Below are positions 24,399 to 32,840 of a stretch of 64,000 nucleotides of DNA, one piece after another. Each line of letters begins with the position of its first letter. Position 1 is the stretch's first letter. This stretch comes from Clostridiales bacterium CCNA10 (GTDB lineage: Bacteria > Bacillota > Clostridia > Oscillospirales > Oscillospiraceae): assembly GCA_003573975.1 (NCBI GenBank), contig AP018533.1:1488001-1552000 (forward strand), given 5' to 3'. Under the pieces are notes generated by a model. The model was given only the letters and a program-made list of their open reading frames with translations. It did no database searches and had not been told where the DNA came from. The position numbers and the translations under genes were made by a program.

Positions 24399-24704
24399 AT
24401 GGCAGTGATGTGCGAGGAGGAAAACCGCTGCCTGACCGCGGCAGTGTCGGGGGAGTTGGACCACCACCGCGCAAAGGAAGTGATGGAGGAGCTGGACCGG
24501 CAGATCGACGCGGCCCTGCCCAGAAAATTGACCCTGGACCTGTCCGGGCTGACCTTTACAGACAGCTCCGGTATCGCGGTCATCCTGCGCACCTACCGCA
24601 GAATGAGCCAGCTGCGGGGCGGGATGACTGTGGTCCACGCCCCGGACCAGGCCCGGCGGGTGTTCCGGGCGGCCGGGCTGGAAAAGCTGGTCCGATTTGA
24701 ATAA
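24399..24704 (+). CDS. spoIIAA: Anti-sigma F factor antagonist SpoIIAA
   Basis: 101 residues, a STAS domain. TLDLSGLTFTDSSGIAVILR carries the phosphorylated serine in DSSG at 55-58. Dephosphorylated SpoIIAA frees sigma F from SpoIIAB in the forespore. GAAAGGAGAG precedes the ATG. First gene of the spoIIA operon; a TATAAT at about 24329-24334 has no matching -35, and a sigma-H type promoter was not clear. Confidence 0.93.
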   Translation: MAVMCEEENRCLTAAVSGELDHHRAKEVMEELDRQIDAALPRKLTLDLSGLTFTDSSGIAVILRTYRRMSQLRGGMTVVHAPDQARRVFRAAGLEKLVRFE

Positions 24705-24722
24705 GTCAGGAGGCTGTACATC

Positions 24723-25160
24723 ATGAAAATAGAAAACTATTGTACCCTGGAGTTCCCCAGCCGCTCGGCCAACGAGGGGTTCGCCCGGGCGGCGGCGGCC
24801 TGCTTTGCCGCCCAGCTGGACCCCACACTGGAAGAGATCAACGACGTCAAGACGGCAGTGAGTGAGGCGGTGACCAACGCCATCGTCCACGCCTACCCAG
24901 ACCGGATCGGGAAGATCGTGATGAAGCTGCGGCAGAAGGAGGGGCAGGTGCTGGAGATCGTGGTGCGGGACTGGGGGGTGGGCATCTCGGATGTGGCCCA
25001 GGCCAGGACCCCGCTCTTCACCACCGGTAGCGAGGAGCGCGCCGGTATGGGCTTTACCATTATGGAGAGCTTTATGGATGAGCTGAAGGTCCGCTCCACA
25101 CCGGGAAAGGGGACCACCGTCACCATGCGGCGGCAGATCGCCCGCCGCATCTCAGGTTGA
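24723..25160 (+). CDS. spoIIAB: Anti-sigma F factor / SpoIIAA kinase SpoIIAB
   Basis: 145 residues, a GHKL ATPase: N-box VSEAVTNAIVHAYP, G1-box VRDWGVGISD and lid region RAGMGFTIMESFMDEL. It binds sigma F and phosphorylates SpoIIAA. Its stop TGA overlaps the TTG start of sigF, so the two are made in step. Confidence 0.93.
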   Translation: MKIENYCTLEFPSRSANEGFARAAAACFAAQLDPTLEEINDVKTAVSEAVTNAIVHAYPDRIGKIVMKLRQKEGQVLEIVVRDWGVGISDVAQARTPLFTTGSEERAGMGFTIMESFMDELKVRSTPGKGTTVTMRRQIARRISG

Positions 25161-25900
25161 ATGGGACGCCCAGCGCCCCCCAGCTGCTGGAGGCGGCCCG
25201 GCTGGGGGATGAGCGGGCCTGTGAGCAGGTGCTGGAGGAGAACAACGGGCTGATCTGGTCCATTGTGCGCCGCTACTACGGCCGCGGCGTGGAGCCGGAC
25301 GACCTGTATCAGCTGGGCTGCCTGGGATTTTTGAAGGCGGTGCGGGGGTACGACCCCGCCTTCGGCACCCAGTTCTCCACCTATGCTGTACCCAAGATCG
25401 CCGGGGAGATCCGGCGGTTCCTGCGGGATGACGGGGCGGTGAAGGTGAGCCGGGGGATGAAGGAGCGGGGCGTCCTGGTGCGGGGGCTCCGCAGCCGCCT
25501 GTGCGCCGAGCTGGGCCGGGAGCCCGCCCTGTCTGAGCTGGCGGAGGCCGCCGGCCTCACCCCCGAGGAGGTGGCGGCAGCGGAGACGGCCACCGAGCCG
25601 GTGATCTCCCTCCAGACGGAGACCGGGGAGGGCGGCCTGACCCTGGAGGGGATGCTGTCCGGCGGCGGTATGGAGGACGGGCTGGTGGAGCGGCTGGCCC
25701 TGCGGGGGGCGTTGGAGGAGCTGCCACAGCGGGAGCGGGAGGTGCTGCTGCTGCGGTATTACAAGGGGCTGACCCAGACCCGGGCGGCCCGGGTGCTGGG
25801 AGTGTCCCAGGTGCAGGTCTCCCGTTTGGAGCGCCGGGCGGTGGAGCGTCTGCGGCAGATGCTGGCGCCGGAGAGGGGAGAGGCCCCGCCGAGCGGGTGA
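25157..25900 (+). CDS. sigF: RNA polymerase sigma-F factor
   Basis: 247 residues. Region 2 (GLIWSIVRRYYGRGVEPDDLYQLGCLGFLKAVRGYDPAFGTQFSTYA) is followed by region 3 and region 4 (LEELPQREREVLLLRYYKGLTQTRAARVLGVSQVQVSRLERRA). It directs early forespore transcription in sporulation. The only start that fits is TTG at 25157, inside TTGA with the SpoIIAB stop; the ATG at 25161 is out of frame. This weak start and coupling would keep sigma F below its inhibitor. Confidence 0.92.
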   Translation: MNGTPSAPQLLEAARLGDERACEQVLEENNGLIWSIVRRYYGRGVEPDDLYQLGCLGFLKAVRGYDPAFGTQFSTYAVPKIAGEIRRFLRDDGAVKVSRGMKERGVLVRGLRSRLCAELGREPALSELAEAAGLTPEEVAAAETATEPVISLQTETGEGGLTLEGMLSGGGMEDGLVERLALRGALEELPQREREVLLLRYYKGLTQTRAARVLGVSQVQVSRLERRAVERLRQMLAPERGEAPPSG

Positions 25901-25920
25901 CACACTTTCCTATATGGATG

Positions 25921-25957
25921 CAAATATCCCCTGATGCACAGCATCAGGGGATATTTG
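25921..25957. terminator. Perfect 17-bp hairpin between convergent sigF and marR
   Basis: CAAATATCCCCTGATGC (25921-25937) and GCATCAGGGGATATTTG (25941-25957) pair perfectly with a 3-base loop. No T-run follows on either strand beyond the stem's own TTTG, so it may act as a weak bidirectional terminator or as an end-protecting structure for both transcripts. Confidence 0.6.
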
Positions 25958-25981
25958 TATGGTCTGATGCCTCCGGAGGGG

Positions 25982-26443
25982 TCACAGGTCACTCCGTGCG
26001 GACAGGGTTGGGTCCAGCTCAGGCATCAGCTCGTTGGAGATGATGTCCAGCATCTCCTCCAGCTTGGCCACATCCTCTTCCGGAAAGCGGTTTTTGATCC
26101 GCTCCATGACAGTAGAGAGATAGCGGTAGCTGACGTTGTAGTAGTCAATATACTTCTGGGTGACGTACAGGTGGTACTCCCGCTTGTCATCCGGAGACTG
26201 CTTCTTGGTCACATAACCCTTCTGGATCAGGTTATTGATCTTGTAGGCCGCGTTGGGAGGAGAGATGTTGACAAAGCTGGAGAACTCGTTGATGGTGGGG
26301 TGGCCCAGGGCATTGATGATCTCCATGCAAAAGCTTTCTACTGTGGTGAGACTGGCCTCCCGGTTCTGAAAGCGGGCGAATACGGCACGGTAAAAGTGGA
26401 GCTTGAATTTGGTATACACGCGGTCAAAAGCACGGTCCAGCAT
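25982..26443 (-). CDS. MarR-family regulator at the end of the FASII operon
   Basis: 153 residues. A winged helix-turn-helix lies at about 45-100 (GHPTINEFSSFVNISPPNAAYKINNLIQKGYVTKKQSPDDKREYHLYVT), flanked by dimer helices. The ATG at 26443 is chosen because AGGAGG stands upstream. It is the last gene of the lipid operon, like FabT of streptococci in function though in a different position. It probably represses the operon at the palindrome at 36628-36664, sensing long-chain acyl-ACP; that is an inference. Confidence 0.82.
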   Translation of the reverse strand: MLDRAFDRVYTKFKLHFYRAVFARFQNREASLTTVESFCMEIINALGHPTINEFSSFVNISPPNAAYKINNLIQKGYVTKKQSPDDKREYHLYVTQKYIDYYNVSYRYLSTVMERIKNRFPEEDVAKLEEMLDIISNELMPELDPTLSARSDL

Positions 26444-26515
26444 AAATCTGCCTCCTGTATCATTTCGTGGCACTCGTTGTCATTAGAATACCAAATTTAC
26501 AGGCGGAAAGCAAAT

Positions 26516-26941
26516 TTATTGGATGACAAAGGTCAATTCGCAGCGGGCGGCCAGCTTGCCGTCCACCTTTGCCGCCGCCTTGCCGAAGCCTACCGGCCCG
26601 TGCTGCTCCACCAGCTCACAGGACAGCTCCAGCACATCGCCGGGGCGCACCGGCTGCTTGAAGCGGGCGTTCTTCACGCCGCCGAAGATGGCCAGCTTTC
26701 CCCGGTTCTCCGGCAGGGAGAGGGCGGCCACCGCTCCGGTCTGAGCCAGGGCCTCCAGGATGAGCACCCCGGGCATGATGGGGTTGCCGGGGAAGTGGCC
26801 TACGAAGAAGGGCTCATTCATGGTGACACATTTGACACCCGTGGCCTTCACACCGGGCTCACAATCGGTGATCCGGTCCACCAGCAGGAAGGGGGGGCGG
26901 TGAGGCAGGATCTCCATGATCTGCTGAATGTTCAGTTCCAT
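26516..26941 (-). CDS. fabZ: 3-hydroxyacyl-ACP dehydratase FabZ
   Basis: 141 residues, hot-dog fold. [14 protein letters not shown] starts it and the active site is H49 in [15 protein letters not shown] and E63 in ILEALAQTG. It removes water from 3-hydroxyacyl-ACP in the fatty acid cycle. It begins three bases after the fabF stop. No FabA/FabM-type isomerase is seen in the operon. Confidence 0.93.
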   Translation of the reverse strand: MELNIQQIMEILPHRPPFLLVDRITDCEPGVKATGVKCVTMNEPFFVGHFPGNPIMPGVLILEALAQTGAVAALSLPENRGKLAIFGGVKNARFKQPVRPGDVLELSCELVEQHGPVGFGKAAAKVDGKLAARCELTFVIQ

Positions 26942-26944
26942 GAC

Positions 26945-28186
26945 TCAGCCCTCCCACTTCTGAAAGACCAGACAGGTGTTGTGACCGCCGAAGCCCAGAG
27001 AGTCGGACAGGGCGCAGTGGATGTCAGCCTGTCGGCCCTCGTTGGGGACGATGTCCAGGTCACAGGCGGGATCGGGGACCTGGTAATGGATGGTGGCGGG
27101 GACGAAGCTGTCCTTCAGCGCCAGGACGCAGAACACCGCCTCTACCGCGCCGCTGGCCCCCAGCAGGTGGCCGGTCATGGACTTGGTGGAGCTGACCATC
27201 AGCCGGTCAGCGTGGCCGCCGAACACCTTGCGGATAGCGGCGGTCTCGCCGCTGTCGTTCAAGGGGGTGGAGGTCCCGTGGGCGTTGATGTAGTCCACCG
27301 CCTCGGGGGCGGTGCCAGCGTCCGCCAAGGCCTGCTCCATACAGGCGGCGCTCCAGGCCCCTGCGGGGTCGGGGGCGGTGATGTGGTAGGCGTCGCAGGT
27401 GGCGCCGTAGCCGGTGATCTCACCCAGGATCTGAGCGCCGCGAGCGCGGGCGTGCTCCAGTTCCTCCAGCACCAGAATGGCGGCACCCTCGCCCATGACG
27501 AAGCCGCTGCGCTCCGCGTCAAAGGGGATGGAGGCCCGGGCCGGGTCAGAGGCAGTGGTCAGGGCGCTCATGGAGGTGAAGCCGCCAATGGCCAGGGGGG
27601 TGATAGAGGCCTCCGCGCCGCCAGCCACCATGACCTCGGCATATCCGTCCCGGATGTGGCGGAAGGCGTCGCCTAGCGCATTGCTGCCGCCGGCACAGGC
27701 GGCCACAGGGGAGATGCACATCCCGTGCAGGCCGAAGCGGATGGCGATGTGTCCGGCAGCCAGGTTGGAGATGGCCATGGGGATGAAGAAGGGGGAGACC
27801 TTGTCAAAGCCGCGGCTCTGGCCGGACTCACAGCAGCTCTGAATGGTGCTGATCCCGCCGATGCCGCTGGAGACAGACACCCCCATGCGGCTGGTGTCCT
27901 CCCGCTCCAGATCCAGGCCGCTCTGGGCCATGGCCTCCACTGCGGCAGTGACGGCGAACTGAGTGAAGCGGTCCATCCGGCGGGCCTCTTTTTTATCCAG
28001 GACCCGGGTGGGGTCGAAGTCCTTCACCTCTGCGGCCAGGGATACCTTCTGGCTGCTGTGGTCGTACAGGGTGATGGGGGCGATGCCGCACGCGCCGGCC
28101 CGGACCGCGTCCCAGGTCTCCTGGACGGTGTGGCCCAGGGGAGTGACGGCCCCCATGCCGGTGATCACTACGCGTCTTTTTTCCAT
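26945..28186 (-). CDS. fabF: 3-oxoacyl-ACP synthase II FabF
   Basis: 413 residues. The Cys-His-His triad is C164 in VAACAGG, H303 in NAHGTSTPLND and H340 in TKSMTGHLLGASG, with K335 in the last. It elongates acyl-ACP with malonyl-ACP. The usual TACA around the cysteine is AACA here. Start at 28186 (GGAAAC upstream, family N terminus MEKRRVVITG). Confidence 0.94.
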   Translation of the reverse strand: MEKRRVVITGMGAVTPLGHTVQETWDAVRAGACGIAPITLYDHSSQKVSLAAEVKDFDPTRVLDKKEARRMDRFTQFAVTAAVEAMAQSGLDLEREDTSRMGVSVSSGIGGISTIQSCCESGQSRGFDKVSPFFIPMAISNLAAGHIAIRFGLHGMCISPVAACAGGSNALGDAFRHIRDGYAEVMVAGGAEASITPLAIGGFTSMSALTTASDPARASIPFDAERSGFVMGEGAAILVLEELEHARARGAQILGEITGYGATCDAYHITAPDPAGAWSAACMEQALADAGTAPEAVDYINAHGTSTPLNDSGETAAIRKVFGGHADRLMVSSTKSMTGHLLGASGAVEAVFCVLALKDSFVPATIHYQVPDPACDLDIVPNEGRQADIHCALSDSLGFGGHNTCLVFQKWEG

Positions 28187-28208
28187 AGCTCTGTTTCCTT
28201 TCTGCGGC

Positions 28209-28952
28209 TTAAACCGCCATGCCGCCGTCGACACACAGCACCTGGCCGGTGACATAGGCGGTCTCGTCCGCAGCAAAGAAGGCCACGGCCCGGGCCACAT
28301 CCTCCGGCTGACCCAGACGGGCCATGGGGATGGTCTTGAGCAGGGCTTCCTTCGCCGCCTCCGGCAGGACTGCGGTCATATCCGTGTCGATAAAGCCGGG
28401 GGCCACCGCGTTGACGGTAACTTTTCGGGCGGCCAGCTCCTTGGCCAGAGATTTGGTCAGGCCGATGAGGCCGGCCTTGCTGGCGGAGTAGTTGGCCTGA
28501 CCGGCGTTGCCACGGAGGCCCACCACGCTGCTCATGTTGATGATGCGGCCATAGCGCTGGCGCATCATGGGGCGGTAGGCCGCCTTGCAGCAGCAGAAGG
28601 CCCCCTTCAGGTTGGTGTCCAGCACGGCGTCGAAGTCGGCCTCGCTGATGCTCAGGGCCAGATTGTCCCGGGTGATGCCGGCGTTGTTCACCAGGATGTG
28701 GAGGCTGCCGAAGGAGGAGATGACCTCCTTGACCATGGCCTCACAGGCGGCGGCGTCGGCTACGTCGGCCCGGATGGTCACCGCCTGGACTCCCAGCTCC
28801 CGGCAGGCGGCGGCGGTCTCCTCTGCGGCCTGGGCGTTGCCGGCGTAGTTTACTGCCACATTGGCCCCCTGGCGGGCCAGCTCCAGGCAGATGGCCCGGC
28901 CGATCCCACGGCTTCCGCCGGTGACCAGCGCGTTTCTTCCTTGCAGACTCAT
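28209..28952 (-). CDS. fabG: 3-oxoacyl-ACP reductase FabG
   Basis: 247 residues, SDR fold. NADPH site TGGSRGIGRA at 11-20, NNAG at 89-92, and the catalytic S142-Y155-K159. It reduces 3-oxoacyl-ACP. AAGGAG lies before the ATG. A second SDR of the same type is at 50502-51260 outside the operon; this one is the housekeeping copy by context. Confidence 0.94.
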   Translation of the reverse strand: MSLQGRNALVTGGSRGIGRAICLELARQGANVAVNYAGNAQAAEETAAACRELGVQAVTIRADVADAAACEAMVKEVISSFGSLHILVNNAGITRDNLALSISEADFDAVLDTNLKGAFCCCKAAYRPMMRQRYGRIINMSSVVGLRGNAGQANYSASKAGLIGLTKSLAKELAARKVTVNAVAPGFIDTDMTAVLPEAAKEALLKTIPMARLGQPEDVARAVAFFAADETAYVTGQVLCVDGGMAV

Positions 28953-28956
28953 GGGG

Positions 28957-29886
28957 TCACGCTCCTTTCAGGGCGGCGATGGCGGCCTCCAGCTCCTCCG
29001 CCGTCTCCACCGGATAGCATTTGATCTGTTTGGCGGTCTTGCGGACAAAGCCGGACAGGGTCCGGCCCGGGCCGATCTCCACCACCGTATCCACCCCCAG
29101 CTCGGCCAGACGGCGGATGGTGTCCTCCAGATAGACGCTGGACTGGACCTGCTGCTCCAAAAGAGCGGGGATGGCGTCACGCTCCCCCTTCAGATCGCCC
29201 AGGCAGTTGAAGAGCACGGGAATCTCCATCTCACGGAAGGGCACGCTCCGGAACTTCTCCCGCAGAGCGTCTCCGGCGGGGGCCATGAGGGAGGTGTGGA
29301 AGGGGCCGCTGACCTTGAGGGGCAGCACCCGTTTGGCTCCCGCGGCTTTGGCCAGCTCCCCGGCCCGGTCCACCGCGTCGGCGTCGCCGGAGATGACGAT
29401 CTGACCGGGGCAGTTGAAGTTGGTGCACTCCACCACCCCCGCGTCGGAGGCATCCTCACAGATCTGCTTCAGGGTATCCCGGTCCAGATTCAGCACCGCC
29501 GCCATGCCGCAGGGGCGGTCCTTCACCGCGTCGGCCATGGCCTGGCCCCGGAAGGCCACCAGGGAGATGGCGGAGGGCGCGTCCAGCACCCCGGCACAGT
29601 GCAGGGCGGAGTACTCCCCCAGGCTGAGGCCGGCGGTATAGTCGGGGACGATGCCCGCGTCCTTCAGCAGGGCGGTGACCCCGGCGGCGAAGGCCACCAT
29701 ACAGGGCTGGGTGTAGCGGGTGTCGTTCAGACGATCCTCCGGCCCGTCAAAGCACAGCTGCTTCAGGTCAAAATCCACCGGCGCGCTGTCCAGCACCGCA
29801 CGGAAGGCGGGATAGATCTCATACAGGTCCCGGCCCATGCCCACGTGCTGGGCGCCCTGGCCGGCATACAAAAAGGCAAGCTTCAT
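28957..29886 (-). CDS. fabD: Malonyl-CoA:ACP transacylase FabD
   Basis: 309 residues. Nucleophile S88 in GLSLGEYSAL and H197 in SGPFHTSLM, preceded by the oxyanion-loop FLYAGQGAQ at 5-13. It loads malonate on ACP. The ATG at 29886 overlaps the stop of the preceding FabK-like gene (ATGA). Confidence 0.94.
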   Translation of the reverse strand: MKLAFLYAGQGAQHVGMGRDLYEIYPAFRAVLDSAPVDFDLKQLCFDGPEDRLNDTRYTQPCMVAFAAGVTALLKDAGIVPDYTAGLSLGEYSALHCAGVLDAPSAISLVAFRGQAMADAVKDRPCGMAAVLNLDRDTLKQICEDASDAGVVECTNFNCPGQIVISGDADAVDRAGELAKAAGAKRVLPLKVSGPFHTSLMAPAGDALREKFRSVPFREMEIPVLFNCLGDLKGERDAIPALLEQQVQSSVYLEDTIRRLAELGVDTVVEIGPGRTLSGFVRKTAKQIKCYPVETAEELEAAIAALKGA

Positions 29887-30947
29887 GCAAAAGCCCTCCA
29901 ATCCTTCATCAATTCGTCCATCAGCTCCCGCACATGGAGCATCCGGTCCAGCTTCCCCACGTTGGAGCCGCTGAAGAACAGGCCCTCCTCCCGGTTGCCC
30001 TTCACCGCCTGGATCAGGGCGTGGGTGATGCAGAAGGGGACCTGGGCCGGCTGGCAGCCGGCCATACACAGGGAGCAGTGCTTCGGAGGGAAACGCAGTC
30101 CCTGCTCCAGCCGCTGGATCAGGGGGGTGCGCACCGCACGGCCTGGCATCCCAACGGGGCTGTGGATGATGGCCAGATCCTCCTCCCGGGCCTGGAGCAG
30201 CACGTCCTTAAAGCCCTGGGAGGCATCGCACTCATAGGTGGCGATGAAGCGGGTGGCCAGCTGGACCCCCGCCGCCCCCAGACGGGTGTACCGGGCCATA
30301 TCCCGGCCGGTAAACACCCCGCCCGCCGCAAAGACCGGGATGGGGCGGCCATACTTCTCCTCGTAGGGCCGGACCTCGGCCAGTACGCCGGGGAGGATCT
30401 CCTCCAGAGTGGGGCATCGGCCCTCCAGCAGCTCGTCCTCATGGAAGCCCAGGTGGCCGCCGGCCTGGGAGCCCTCCACCACCACAAAGTCGGCGGTGGT
30501 CTGATACCGCCGGTCCCAGGTTTTTAAGATCAGCTTGGCCGCCCGCGCGCCGGAGACGATGGGGGCGATGGCGGTCCTGCTGCCCCGGGTGAGGGCGGGG
30601 AGCTCCAGGGGGAGCCCCGCGCCGGACACCACCGCGTCCACCCCGGCGGCTACGGCGGTTTGCACCGCGTCGGCAAACTGCCGGGTGGCCACCATGGCGT
30701 TGACCGCCACCATGCCGGCCCCGCGGGCCAGCTCCCGGGCCTTTTGGATCTCGGCTTTTAAGGCGCGCAGGTTGGCGGTCAGGGGATCCCGGTAAAAGTC
30801 GGGCTCCTGGAAGCCCACGTCGGCGGTGCTGATGGTGCCCATGCCGCCGCAGGCGGCCACAGCGCCGGCCAGACCTCCCATGGAGACGCCTACTCCCATG
30901 CCCCCCTGTAAAATGGGGACGGTCAACTCATGTCCGCGAATCTGCAT
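29883..30947 (-). CDS. FabK/nitronate monooxygenase-like flavoprotein paralogue
   Basis: 354 residues, TIM-barrel FMN enzyme of the FabK/2-nitropropane dioxygenase family: PILQGGMGVGVS at the start, GSQAGGHLG with the likely catalytic H165, and PVFAAGGVFTGRDMA for the phosphate. It differs from the adjacent fabK by about 45 extra residues, among them a cysteine cluster C291-x2-C294-x3-C298-x7-C306 (CSLCMAGCQPAQVPFC). It may be a second enoyl-ACP reductase or a cofactor-specific variant. It overlaps fabD and follows fabK by three bases. Confidence 0.8.
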   Translation of the reverse strand: MQIRGHELTVPILQGGMGVGVSMGGLAGAVAACGGMGTISTADVGFQEPDFYRDPLTANLRALKAEIQKARELARGAGMVAVNAMVATRQFADAVQTAVAAGVDAVVSGAGLPLELPALTRGSRTAIAPIVSGARAAKLILKTWDRRYQTTADFVVVEGSQAGGHLGFHEDELLEGRCPTLEEILPGVLAEVRPYEEKYGRPIPVFAAGGVFTGRDMARYTRLGAAGVQLATRFIATYECDASQGFKDVLLQAREEDLAIIHSPVGMPGRAVRTPLIQRLEQGLRFPPKHCSLCMAGCQPAQVPFCITHALIQAVKGNREEGLFFSGSNVGKLDRMLHVRELMDELMKDWRAFA

Positions 30948-30950
30948 CTC

Positions 30951-31877
30951 TTACAACTCCAGTTCTGCCAGCCGCTTGGCGCAGCCACTGTTCAGCTCCT
31001 CAAAGATCTGGCGCAGGGGCTTGATCTCATGGAGCATCCCGGCCACCTGGCCGGCCATCAGGCTTCCGGTCTTGGTGTCGCCGTCAAAAACTGCCCGGCG
31101 CAGGCTGCCCAGCGTATAGTGCTCCAGCTCCATCCGGTCGGCGCCCGCCTTCTCCCGGGCCAGGTACTCCCGGGACATCTGGTTGCGCAGGATGCGCACC
31201 GGGGCGTCCACCGAGCGGCCGGTGACCACCGTGTCCCGGTCCTTGGCCTTGAGCACGGCCTTCTTATAGTTCTCGTGGATGGGGCACTCCTCGCTCACCA
31301 GTAGGCAGGTGCCCACCTGAGCGCCAATGGCGCCCAGGGCATAGGCGGCCAGCAGCTGCCGCCCGTCGGCGATGCCTCCGGCGGCAATGACGGGGATGTC
31401 CACCGCGTCCGCCACCTGGGGGACCAGGGCCATGGTGGTCAGCTCGCCCACATGGCCGCCGCTCTCGGTGCCCTCGGCGATGACGGCGTCCGCCCCGGCC
31501 CGGGCCACGACCTTGGCGAGGGCCACGGCGGGGATCACGGGAAACACCTTGGCGCCGGACTCCTTCCAGGCGGGGATGAACCGGGCGGGGTCGCCTGCGC
31601 CGGTGGTGACCACAGCCACCTTCTCCTGGGCGGCGATGGCGGCCAGCTGCTCCACCTGGGGGTGCATCAGCATGATGTTGACGCCGAAGGGTTTCTCTGT
31701 CAGCGTCCGGCAGCGGCGGATGCTGTCCTGAAAGACCTCGGGACTCATACCGCCCGCGCCGATCAGGCCCAGGGCCCCGGCGTTAGACACCGCGGCGGCA
31801 AATTCAGCGGTGGCGATGTTGGCCATGCCGCCCTGGATAAAGGGAAACTCGATCCCAAGAAGCTCATTCAATCTCAT
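30951..31877 (-). CDS. fabK: Enoyl-ACP reductase II FabK
   Basis: 308 residues. FPFIQGGMANIAT, AVIAEGTESGGHVGE with H142 (H144 in the pneumococcal enzyme) and PVIAAGGIADGRQLLAAYALGA match FabK. FMN- and NAD(P)H-dependent, it completes each elongation cycle and replaces FabI. It sits between fabH and the FabK-like paralogue with gaps of three bases on each side. Confidence 0.92.
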   Translation of the reverse strand: MRLNELLGIEFPFIQGGMANIATAEFAAAVSNAGALGLIGAGGMSPEVFQDSIRRCRTLTEKPFGVNIMLMHPQVEQLAAIAAQEKVAVVTTGAGDPARFIPAWKESGAKVFPVIPAVALAKVVARAGADAVIAEGTESGGHVGELTTMALVPQVADAVDIPVIAAGGIADGRQLLAAYALGAIGAQVGTCLLVSEECPIHENYKKAVLKAKDRDTVVTGRSVDAPVRILRNQMSREYLAREKAGADRMELEHYTLGSLRRAVFDGDTKTGSLMAGQVAGMLHEIKPLRQIFEELNSGCAKRLAELEL

Positions 31878-31880
31878 CGT

Positions 31881-32840
31881 TTATCTCTCCTCCCTGGCCT
31901 GCCACTGGAACAGGGCTCCGCCCCAGGTCAGGCCCGCGCCGAAGCCCAGGCACATGATCCACTGGCCCGGCTTGAGCAGGCCGCGCTCCGCCATCTCGTC
32001 CAGCGCGATGGGGATGGTGCCGGCAGACGTGTTGCCATATCGCTCGATGTTTTCATAAAAGCGGTCCAGCGGGACCTTCAGCCGCTTGGCCACAGATTCC
32101 ACAATGCGGTGGTTGGCCTGATGGGGGACGTACCAGTCCACCTGATCCTTGTCCAGACCGGCCTGGTCCAACAGCTCCCGGGCCAGCTTAGGGACAGTCT
32201 CCAGCGCGAACTTAAAGACCTCCTGGCCGTTCATGTGGAGATAGGGGTGCTCCGCCTGACCGGGGCCGGGGGCCCACAGGACCTCGCGGCAGCCGCGGGC
32301 GCCCAGTCTGGCGAACCAGGGGGCGTCCGGGTCGGCCTTGACCACTGCGGCGCCCACGCCGTCGCCGAAGATGATGCAGGTGGAGCGGTCGTCCATGTCG
32401 GTGATCCGGCTGAGCAGCTCGCCGCCCACAAGCAGGGCGTATGGCCGGGCCATCCGGGGCAGCAGGGCGGCGGAGGTCTCCATGGCATAGAGGAAACCGG
32501 TGCAGCCGGCACTCAGGTCAAAGGCGGGGCAGTCCTCCGGCAGGTGCAGCGCCTGGTGGATCAGGCAGGCCTGGGAGGGGGTGGCGCAGTCGGGGGATAC
32601 CGTGGCAGTCAGGCACAGCCCCAGCTCCTGGGGGGAGACGCCCGCCCGTTCCAGGGCGGCGCGGGCGGCCTCCACGGCCAGCTGCGTCAGGGTTTCGTGG
32701 GTGGCGAAGCGGCGCTCACGGATGCCGGTGCGGCTGACGATCCACTCATCGCTGGTCTCCACCCGGAGGGCCAGGTCGTCGTTGGTGACGATGTTCGCCG
32801 GCAGGGCCCGGCCGGTGCCGAGAATGTGCAGTCCATTCAT
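31881..32840 (-). CDS. fabH: 3-oxoacyl-ACP synthase III FabH
   Basis: 319 residues. Triad C113 (LSAGCTGFLYA), H240 (VPHQANHRI) and N270 (YGNTSAGTIP). It starts fatty acid synthesis from acyl-CoA and malonyl-ACP. Overlaps accA by four bases (32837-32840). Confidence 0.94.
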   Translation of the reverse strand: MNGLHILGTGRALPANIVTNDDLALRVETSDEWIVSRTGIRERRFATHETLTQLAVEAARAALERAGVSPQELGLCLTATVSPDCATPSQACLIHQALHLPEDCPAFDLSAGCTGFLYAMETSAALLPRMARPYALLVGGELLSRITDMDDRSTCIIFGDGVGAAVVKADPDAPWFARLGARGCREVLWAPGPGQAEHPYLHMNGQEVFKFALETVPKLARELLDQAGLDKDQVDWYVPHQANHRIVESVAKRLKVPLDRFYENIERYGNTSAGTIPIALDEMAERGLLKPGQWIMCLGFGAGLTWGGALFQWQAREER

